From: an uncultured Candidatus Saccharibacteria bacterium | GTDB taxonomy: Bacteria; Patescibacteriota; Saccharimonadia; Saccharimonadales; Saccharimonadaceae | Direction: 5' to 3' | Assembly (NCBI GenBank): GCA_946530965.1 | Contig: CAMNAK010000001.1 | Coordinates: 372,001-436,000, forward strand | DNA: 64,000 bases | Shown here: positions 32,867-39,719 of the stretch, in pieces | How the letters are laid out: each line of letters opens with the position of its first letter | How positions within the stretch are numbered: the stretch's first letter is position 1 | Notes under the pieces: generated by a model | The model's database searches: none | What the model was told of the DNA's origin: nothing | The model's input: only the letters and a program-made list of their open reading frames with translations | Program-made: the position numbers and the translations under genes

Positions 32867-35185
32867 ATGAGCAAAAACTTAGTAATCGTAGAGTCTCCAG
32901 CGAAAGCCCACACTATCGAGAAGTATCTCGGTTCAGATTTTCAGGTCCTTGCATCTGTCGGCCACATTCGCAAAGATACTAAGGTAGATAAAAACACTTT
33001 TGACGTCACTTACGAAGTTGACCCGGGTCACAAACAAATCATCTCTGACCTTAAGAAGGCCATGAAAGCTTGCGACAAAGTCTGGCTTGCAACGGATGAA
33101 GACCGCGAAGGAGAGGCTATTTCTTGGCACCTTACACAGGTCCTAAAACTTCCAGAAGATACTGCCCGTATTACTTTCCATGAAATTACCAAATCCGCGC
33201 TCGAAGAGGCTATTAAGCATCCTCGTACCGTAGATATGGCCATGGTTTCCAGCCAGCAAGCTCGCCAAACCCTAGATATGCTCGTAGGTTTCGACCTTTC
33301 TGGTATCGTACGCAAGAAGGTACCTGGCGCTATTTCTGCCGGTCGCGTTCAGAGCCCAGCACTTCGCCTTATCGTAGAGCGCGAACAGCAAATCGAGAAA
33401 TTCTCCAGTAAATATACCTATAAGGTCACTGGTGATTTCGGTTTTCCTGCCACCCTTAACCACACTTTCGAAACTGAAGAAGAAGTTAAAGCCTTCCTCG
33501 AGAAACTTCTTAATGCCGAATATATCGTCAGCGCCGTCGAGCATACTCCTGGCGTTCGTAAACCAGCTCCACCATTCACAACCGCAAGCATGCAGATTGA
33601 GGCCAACACTCGCCTCGGTTATTCTACACGCGTTACCATGAATGCCGCCCAGGCTCTCTATCAGGCTGGTCTTATTACCTATCACCGTACCGACTCTCTA
33701 AACCTTAGCAAACAAGCTATCGCCAGCATGGCAAGCTATATCGAATCCACCTACGGAAAAGAGTATCTAAAGGTCCGCAGCTTCAAAACCAAGGATGCCA
33801 GCGCCCAGGAAGCCCACGAAGCTATCCGCCCAACTAACATCGCAGTCGAGAGCGCAGGCAAAAACACCTACGAACAGCATCTTTATGCTCTTATTCGCGC
33901 TCGCGCTTTGTCTACTCAGATGGCAGACGCAGAACTTGCAAAAACCACAATTACCGTCAGTACGCCTACGGAATACGTTTTTGAAGGCAAGGGCGAAGTT
34001 GTCACTTTTGATGGCTTCCTCAAGGTTTACGGTCGCCTCAAAGAGAGCGAGCTGCCAGATCTTCAGACTGGCGATACCGTAGAAGCAAAAACTATCGTCG
34101 CCCATCAGACCTATAGCAAACCACCGGCCAGATACACCGAAGGTTCGCTTGTTAAAGAGCTCGAAAAGCTCGGCATCGGCCGTCCAAGTACCTACGCCAG
34201 CATCATGACCGCCATCCAATCTCGTGGCTACGTTACCAAGGGCGAAAGCGAAGGTGAAGAGCGCGAAGTAACTGAATTCCGCCTAGAGAATCAGATTATT
34301 ACTCAAGGCACCGTCAAAGAGAAGTTTGGCGCCAACAAGGGCAAGCTCATGCCAACCCCTATTGGTGAGCTTATTTCTGGCTTCCTAACAGATAACTTCA
34401 AGAATATTGTTGATTACAAGTTTACCGCTAATATCGAAAAAGACCTCGACCTTATCGCCGAGAGAAAACTCGAGCGCGTCAAGATGCTCAGAGATTTCTA
34501 TGGTCCATTTAATAACGATGTCTTGGCCGCTGAGGGAATCGAGCGCTACAATAACGCCCGCGTTCTTGGTCACGACCCAAAGACCGGCAAAACCATCTAT
34601 GCCAAGGTTGGCAAAAACGGTGGCTTCATTCAGCTTGGCGAAAACGAGAAAGAATCTGGCGAAAAGCCACGCTTCGCGCCACTGCCAAAGCGCAAATCCG
34701 TTAAGACTGTCACCCTCGAGCAGGCCCTCAAGCAGCTCGAATTACCACAGCTACCACGCAGTCTCGGCAAAGCCGCTGACGGCACTGAAATTATTGCCGC
34801 CGCTGGTCCATTTGGTCCATATCTAAAAGCTGGCAAATATAACGTCCCAATGAAGAGCAAGGATGAGACCTTCGACCCTTATACAATTACACTCGAACAG
34901 GCCGAACCTCTCTATGTCGCCAAGCGCGATAGCTATATTGCCGACTGGGGCGAGATCCAGATCATCAATGGCGCTTATGGCCCATACATCAAAGGCCCAG
35001 GCCGCAGAAACAACGTCAAAGTTCCAAAAGATGTCGACCCAAAGACTATCACAAAGGAACAGGCCGAAGAAATGCTAGCCAACAAGCCAAAGGCTACGCG
35101 TCGCCCAGCTACTAGAAAGAAAGCTTCTACTGCAAAGAAGTCTACAGCCAAGAAAACTACAACCAAAAAAGCTACCAAGAAATAA
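32867..35185 (+). CDS. topA: DNA topoisomerase I
   Basis: A type IA topoisomerase (772 residues) that relaxes negative supercoils. The Toprim domain starts NLVIVESPAKAHTIEKYLG; acidic DEDREGEAISWHL is present; the active-site Tyr is in LITYHRTDS (about 271). The usual C-terminal zinc fingers are replaced by repeated topo-C modules (GPFGPYLKAGKY, GAYGPYIKGPGR). The last 35 residues are a histone-H1-like tail of Lys, Ala and Thr that probably binds DNA. Terminator follows. Short leader. Confidence 0.98.
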   Translation: MSKNLVIVESPAKAHTIEKYLGSDFQVLASVGHIRKDTKVDKNTFDVTYEVDPGHKQIISDLKKAMKACDKVWLATDEDREGEAISWHLTQVLKLPEDTARITFHEITKSALEEAIKHPRTVDMAMVSSQQARQTLDMLVGFDLSGIVRKKVPGAISAGRVQSPALRLIVEREQQIEKFSSKYTYKVTGDFGFPATLNHTFETEEEVKAFLEKLLNAEYIVSAVEHTPGVRKPAPPFTTASMQIEANTRLGYSTRVTMNAAQALYQAGLITYHRTDSLNLSKQAIASMASYIESTYGKEYLKVRSFKTKDASAQEAHEAIRPTNIAVESAGKNTYEQHLYALIRARALSTQMADAELAKTTITVSTPTEYVFEGKGEVVTFDGFLKVYGRLKESELPDLQTGDTVEAKTIVAHQTYSKPPARYTEGSLVKELEKLGIGRPSTYASIMTAIQSRGYVTKGESEGEEREVTEFRLENQIITQGTVKEKFGANKGKLMPTPIGELISGFLTDNFKNIVDYKFTANIEKDLDLIAERKLERVKMLRDFYGPFNNDVLAAEGIERYNNARVLGHDPKTGKTIYAKVGKNGGFIQLGENEKESGEKPRFAPLPKRKSVKTVTLEQALKQLELPQLPRSLGKAADGTEIIAAAGPFGPYLKAGKYNVPMKSKDETFDPYTITLEQAEPLYVAKRDSYIADWGEIQIINGAYGPYIKGPGRRNNVKVPKDVDPKTITKEQAEEMLANKPKATRRPATRKKASTAKKSTAKKTTTKKATKK

Positions 35186-35188
35186 CAA

Positions 35189-35217
35189 AAGCCTCCCGTC
35201 AAAGGGAGGTTTTTAAA
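35189..35217 (+). terminator. Terminator of topA
   Basis: GCCTCCC and GGGAGGT form a stem followed by TTTTT. Confidence 0.88.
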
Positions 35218-35219
35218 AG

Positions 35220-35258
35220 ACAAAAAATAAACCCCCGAAGACAGCTCCGAGGATTAAC
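35220..35258 (-). terminator. Likely terminator of 35286-35912
   Basis: CCTCG and CGGGG pair around a short loop, followed by TTTATTTTTT on the minus strand. Confidence 0.55.
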
Positions 35259-35285
35259 AAAAGAATAGATAGTGTTATGGTAAAA

Positions 35286-35912
35286 TCATGCGTCAATCAG
35301 CACGATCTCAACCGTAGGCACCGAAGGACAATAAGGCTGTCCCGCAGTCTCGAAAAGACATCTCGGAATTAAAGCCTTAGGTCTCATAGGATTTTCGTTG
35401 TACTCATATATTGCTTCCTCGAGAACCCTCACGCCACGCTTTGCCAGCCGTTCATTCAGCTCATCATCTGCGCCGCGAAGCTGAATAGAGACATAATATC
35501 TAGCCCAGTTTTTCTCCTTCTTACGAAACAGCCCACTAGGTTTTGTAATGTCGAAGCCAAGACAACCACGCCTGTTGTCACCCACATCAGCTCCTGCTTT
35601 GGGGTTATAGCTAGACATTACACCGTTAATGTGACCATTCCAAGCACAAGCGAAGATTCTTCCGAAAGCCAGCGATGCACGTCTGGTCTGAATCTCGTTG
35701 CTTGAGGGAAAATCGAACTTAGTCTGGCCGAAGTCAATTTCGTAGCGTTTTGCATTCAGTGCCTTGCAAGCATCACGACAGAGCGGTTCGACGCCAATAA
35801 CTACCCAGCACTCACCCTTGCATTTTGCTCTCAGGTCGTCATGTTTCAGCGCATAGCGCTTAATGCCCTCTGCGGCGATTCTTGCCATTTTTCTTGTTTC
35901 GATCGTATTCAT
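35286..35912 (-). CDS. Unknown Cys-rich soluble protein
   Basis: I do not recognise this 208-residue protein. It has an N-terminal helix, a Cys-rich stretch (CKGECWVV...LCRDAC, about 34-53), an Arg/Asp-rich middle (DVGDNRRGCLGFDITKPSGL) and Cys near the C-terminus. No membrane segment. The ATG at 35912 lies 12 nt after AAGGAG; another ATG in between is out of frame. A TGTTAAAAT box at 35988-35993 is the likely promoter. The Cys pattern does not match a known zinc motif clearly. Confidence 0.7.
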   Translation of the reverse strand: MNTIETRKMARIAAEGIKRYALKHDDLRAKCKGECWVVIGVEPLCRDACKALNAKRYEIDFGQTKFDFPSSNEIQTRRASLAFGRIFACAWNGHINGVMSSYNPKAGADVGDNRRGCLGFDITKPSGLFRKKEKNWARYYVSIQLRGADDELNERLAKRGVRVLEEAIYEYNENPMRPKALIPRCLFETAGQPYCPSVPTVEIVLIDA

Positions 35913-35987
35913 GATCCATAAACACTCCTTGGAAATTTACTTGCCCACCTCCAAAGCCCTATAGACTTTTTAAGCGAACATTTTTCT

Positions 35988-35993
35988 ATTTTA
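35988..35993 (-). promoter_or_regulatory. Extended -10 of 35286-35912
   Basis: TGTTAAAAT on the minus strand; weak -35. Confidence 0.4.
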
Positions 35994-36053
35994 ACATAAC
36001 AAAGCTCATGCTTAAGTGTCTTTTTTACAATGTTTATAGAGATAAAAGCAAGA

Positions 36054-36092
36054 AAAATAGCCCCAGATCCAAAGACCCGGGGCAGAAAATAA
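36054..36092 (-). terminator. Terminator of the pyrophosphatase gene
   Basis: TGCCCC and GGGGCT pair around a loop and are followed by ATTTTTC on the minus strand. Confidence 0.75.
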
Positions 36093-36115
36093 AAAGAGGT
36101 TTTGCATTTGCAAGC

Positions 36116-38218
36116 TCAGAACAGATGGAAGTGTACAAATACCGTCGCCAGCGTATTTGCAACCGTGCTCATCATCTTAATAAAGATGTCCAGAGCGACA
36201 CCAACCACGTCCTTCCTTGTATCTCCGACTGTGTCGCCGACTACGGTAGCCTTGTGAGCATCGGAGCCCTTGCCATAGCCTTCCAGAGCACCACTCTCGA
36301 CATACTTCTTTGCGTTATCGAAGGCACCGCCAGAATTGCCCATGAAGATCGCACGAGTAATTGCTACGAGAGTTGCACCAACCAGGATACCACCGACAAA
36401 TTCCACGCCAAAGATAACGCCACCAATCACCGGCACAAGCATTGCGAGCAGAGAAGGTGTAAGCATCTTTCTCAGAGCTTCCTTCGATGCCATCTCGATG
36501 CACTTGTCGTAATCAGGCTTAACATTGCCCTCAATAACGCCCGGAATCTTCAGCTGGCGAATGCTTTCGTCAGCCATCTTCTTGGCGGAATCGATAGTAT
36601 TCTTGGTAAGCAGTGCAGTAAAGAATTCGATCAGAGCGCCGCCAACCATTGCTCCAGCAATTACAATATACGAAGCAAAGTTGAGCACAGGCTCAGAATC
36701 GTCAGAGTAGTTACCAACATAGGCAAAGATAAGCGAAACGGTCGCAAAAGCCGCAGAACCAATCGCAAATCCCTTACCGATCGCCGCCGTAGTGTTACCT
36801 ACCGCGTCGAGCTTATCGGTAATCTTTCGTACACTCTCGTCCAAATGGCAACTCTCGGCAATACCGCCCGCATTATCTGCAATCGGACCGAAAGCGTCGA
36901 TCGTGACAGTAGTTGCCACAAAAGAAAGCATACCCATTGATGCTACCGCGATACCGTATGCACCACAGATCAAGCCGGAAGCAACCAGCGAAATCGCAAT
37001 TGTCAGAACCGGCAGCAAGCAAGATCTAGAGCCGACTGCATCACCTAAGGTCACTACAAACGCAGAACCCTCAGGTGAAACCTTTGCCAAATCTTTGACA
37101 GGCTTAAAATCAGTCGAGGTATAGTATTCGGTTATCTTGCCAATCGCAACACCTGATACCACACCAAGCAAACTCGAGATTGCAGGCGAAAGCCAACCAA
37201 TCTTAAAACTATCAAAGACATCGATATTTCCGAAGAAATAGTACGACGCTCCAAAGCTGGCCATGATAGCAATTGTCGCCGCAACATAAGTCGCAAGATC
37301 AAGCTGCTTAGACGGATTGTCCTTGCCCTTTGCGTGCTGAGCATAAACAATACCAATAATCGAGCCGAGCAGTCCGCCAGCCGCAGCCAGCACAGGGAAG
37401 TGCATAGCCGCATCAAGCAGCTCGCCGCTTGCGCCCTTTGCGAGAGTAATCGCAATAATAATGCAAGAAACGATTGTTGCTGCCGTAGATTCAAGCAGAT
37501 CAGAACAGTTACCAGCGATATCATTTACAGTATCGCCAATAAAATCTGCGATTGTGGACGGGTTTCTGCTGTCGTCTTCAGGCAAATCAAAATCTACCTT
37601 GCCAACGATATCTGCAGAAATGTCTGCCGCTTTCGTATAGTTACCACCAGCCACACGATTAAACATTGCAACCAGCGAGCAACCCAGCGAATAGGTCGTC
37701 AGACGCAGTCCAAATGCATTAGACTCGATCAGTGGAACGATGCCAGTACTTTTGGTCGTAACATCCATGCCGCTCATAATAAGCAAGATAACAACCAGGC
37801 CAAGCAGACAGAAGCCCTGAACCGACAGACCGCTAATAGAGCCGCCGCGCAGAGCTACCTTTACGGTATCGCCGATGGATTTTGTTGTTCTTGCTGCATT
37901 AGTCGTACGAACGTTTGCGTAAGTAGCACCTTTCATGCCTATCAGACAGGCAGCACTACTCATCAGAGAACCAGTCAGGAACGTTAGGCCGCTAAACGTC
38001 TCGATAAACAGAGAGAAAATTGCTGCTACGATTACAACGACAATAGCAATGATTTTGAACTCCGTCTTCAGGAAAGTGTTAGCGCCCGAGCGAATTGTGC
38101 CTGCGAGTTCCACCATTTCAGGCGTACCCTCATCGAGCTGCTTGATATATTTATAGTTCAAGCAAGCCACGAGAAGAGCAATGCAAGCAATGACGATAAC
38201 GATGACATAACTAAGCAT
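36116..38218 (-). CDS. hppA: Membrane-bound ion-pumping pyrophosphatase
   Basis: A 700-residue, about 16-helix integral membrane enzyme that couples pyrophosphate hydrolysis to H+ or Na+ export. Key segments: the acidic KAADISADIVGKVD loop, DDSRNPSTIAD with GDTVNDIAG, DNAGGIAE and the C-terminal VGDTVGDTRKD. The residue that separates subfamilies is Ala in GNTTAAIGKG (about 473-482), which indicates the K+-dependent group. Whether it pumps H+ or Na+ is open. Several usually fixed residues vary (ADISADIVG for ADVGADLVG). AGGAGG 7 nt before the ATG and an attenuator-like leader mark it as accessory class. Confidence 0.95.
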   Translation of the reverse strand: MLSYVIVIVIACIALLVACLNYKYIKQLDEGTPEMVELAGTIRSGANTFLKTEFKIIAIVVVIVAAIFSLFIETFSGLTFLTGSLMSSAACLIGMKGATYANVRTTNAARTTKSIGDTVKVALRGGSISGLSVQGFCLLGLVVILLIMSGMDVTTKSTGIVPLIESNAFGLRLTTYSLGCSLVAMFNRVAGGNYTKAADISADIVGKVDFDLPEDDSRNPSTIADFIGDTVNDIAGNCSDLLESTAATIVSCIIIAITLAKGASGELLDAAMHFPVLAAAGGLLGSIIGIVYAQHAKGKDNPSKQLDLATYVAATIAIMASFGASYYFFGNIDVFDSFKIGWLSPAISSLLGVVSGVAIGKITEYYTSTDFKPVKDLAKVSPEGSAFVVTLGDAVGSRSCLLPVLTIAISLVASGLICGAYGIAVASMGMLSFVATTVTIDAFGPIADNAGGIAESCHLDESVRKITDKLDAVGNTTAAIGKGFAIGSAAFATVSLIFAYVGNYSDDSEPVLNFASYIVIAGAMVGGALIEFFTALLTKNTIDSAKKMADESIRQLKIPGVIEGNVKPDYDKCIEMASKEALRKMLTPSLLAMLVPVIGGVIFGVEFVGGILVGATLVAITRAIFMGNSGGAFDNAKKYVESGALEGYGKGSDAHKATVVGDTVGDTRKDVVGVALDIFIKMMSTVANTLATVFVHFHLF

Positions 38219-38261
38219 TAAAATTCCTCCTTTTTGTAAAAGATCGTATTAAACTCTGGCG

Positions 38262-38299
38262 AAGCCCAATAAAAATTGATGAGCCAACCCTGGGCTCAT
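38262..38299 (-). promoter_or_regulatory. Attenuator-like leader of hppA
   Basis: On the minus strand TGAGCC and GGCTCA form a hairpin followed by a T tract, a terminator inside the leader. The AGCCCA part can instead pair with TGGGCT 25 nt downstream (38263-38268), breaking the terminator. This is the logic of a riboswitch or attenuator. No known ligand motif was recognised in the remaining leader. Confidence 0.5.
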
Positions 38300-38540
38300 T
38301 AGCTTAAGTAAAACACTAAACCTATGTTTTAGCAAAGATAAGCATTTACAAAATCGTGAAATATTATAAAATTAAGCATAAGCAATATCATAATGATTAG
38401 TATCGTAAAGTCCTATATAATAAACGGCTATTCCATAAAGAATAATGTCATAAAAAGCTAGCGTATAAAGTTTTATATATTTTTTTCGAAGCAACGTCAA
38501 AATTGTGTTAAACTAAAGATAGTAAAGGGGAAAACTGCAT

Positions 38541-38569
38541 TTGACAGCACCCATATATTATGTTACAGT
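38541..38569 (+). promoter_or_regulatory. Promoter of 38626-39654
   Basis: TTGACA, 17 nt, TACAGT; leader of about 50 nt with AAAGGA before the ATG. The remainder of the 38219-38625 spacer is AT-rich and holds nothing else that I could identify beyond the hppA leader. Confidence 0.7.
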
Positions 38570-38625
38570 AATAGTAGTTTCAAATAATAAACCTAACAAA
38601 CGGAGAGACAAAGGACACCCCATCA

Positions 38626-39654
38626 ATGGACTATGCGGAAACGATTCGCGAAGCTATCAATAACAGCCTCGCGATCATTGAACAAGAACGCGAAAAAGAG
38701 ATCATCTCACGCAGATATGGCCTAAATGGTCATAAAGAGACACTCGAACAAATCGGAGAAATGCTTACTATTACACGTGAGCGCGTTCGCCAGTTAGAGA
38801 AAGCAATTTTAATTAGACTCCGCATAGCTGCAGAGGAGAATCGTATTTCAAAATTGGCTCCAGCCGAAAAGATTATGATTCGCAATCTTACAGAAATGGG
38901 TCGAGTCGCTCGCACAAGTGAGCTTGCCAAAAAGATTCTTGGTCGTAATGCCAACGAAACCGAAAAAGCACAGTTCAACTTTATCGCAGAAATCTCTCCA
39001 TCACTTACAGTCGTTAGCGAAAACGACAAATATCACAATTCCATTGGCATCGCCGAATACGGTGACGAAAAAACTATCCGCAACAAAATAGACGAAATTA
39101 CAAACATAATTAAATCTAACAAACAGGCAATGAGCCTCGACGAGCTCGACGCCAAGCTAGATTACGAACATCCAAGCTACATCGAAGCAATCGCAAGCCT
39201 CAGCAAACAGCTATCTTCTTTGAATGGTCAGTGGGGTCTTTCCAAGTGGCCAACCGTTAACCCAAAGAATATCCGCGACAAAATCTATGTCGTTCTTGAA
39301 GAAAATAAAGAGCCAATGCACTTCTCGGCAATCGCAGAAGCCATTAGCAAATCAGATTTCCGCCGCAAGAACGTTACTGTTCAGGCAATTCACAACGAGC
39401 TAATCAAAGATCAGCGCTTCGTACTTATCGGACGCGGTATCTATGCACTAGATAGCTGGGGCTACGAAAAGGGCACAGTTTCAGACATTATTACCCGCAT
39501 TCTTAAAGAAGCCGGTAGCGAAGGTCTATCCCGCAAAGAAATCGTCAAGCAGGTCCTACGTCGCCGCAAGGTCAAAGAAACAACTGTTCTTCTAAACCTA
39601 CAGAACAAACAGCTTTACAAGCGCGTTGGTCGCGACCACTTCACAAACGTCTAA
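38626..39654 (+). CDS. Sigma-70 region 4-like and HARE-HTH regulator
   Basis: A 342-residue protein that joins an N-terminal sigma-70 region 4 helix-turn-helix (18-68, YGLNGHKETLEQIGEMLTIT, RERVRQLE) to a HARE-HTH domain (216-280, as in RNA polymerase delta and chromatin factors) plus a C-terminal winged-helix-like segment. Sigma regions 1-3 are absent, so it is not a full sigma factor. It is probably a general RNA polymerase-associated or DNA-binding regulator. Promoter TTGACA-17-TACAGT. The TraD-like gene follows with its own promoter. Confidence 0.82.
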   Translation: MDYAETIREAINNSLAIIEQEREKEIISRRYGLNGHKETLEQIGEMLTITRERVRQLEKAILIRLRIAAEENRISKLAPAEKIMIRNLTEMGRVARTSELAKKILGRNANETEKAQFNFIAEISPSLTVVSENDKYHNSIGIAEYGDEKTIRNKIDEITNIIKSNKQAMSLDELDAKLDYEHPSYIEAIASLSKQLSSLNGQWGLSKWPTVNPKNIRDKIYVVLEENKEPMHFSAIAEAISKSDFRRKNVTVQAIHNELIKDQRFVLIGRGIYALDSWGYEKGTVSDIITRILKEAGSEGLSRKEIVKQVLRRRKVKETTVLLNLQNKQLYKRVGRDHFTNV

Positions 39655-39660
39655 AACAAA

Positions 39661-39691
39661 AATATCCAGCTGGGAGGCTGGATATTTTTTA
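39661..39691 (+). terminator. Terminator of 38626-39654
   Basis: ATATCCAGC pairs with GCTGGATAT, followed by TTTTTT. Confidence 0.9.
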
Positions 39692-39707
39692 TGCTTGCAT
39701 TTTTTGA

Positions 39708-39713
39708 TATAAT
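39708..39713 (+). promoter_or_regulatory. Extended -10 of the TraD-like gene
   Basis: TGATATAAT; the TATAAT ends 6 nt before the ATG at 39720. Confidence 0.75.
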
Positions 39714-39719
39714 ATTTTC

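Noticed and set aside
36008-36940. 310-codon frame opposite hppA
   Set aside because: The reverse strand encodes a clear membrane pyrophosphatase; the frame is a shadow rich in Arg, His and Asn without domain features.
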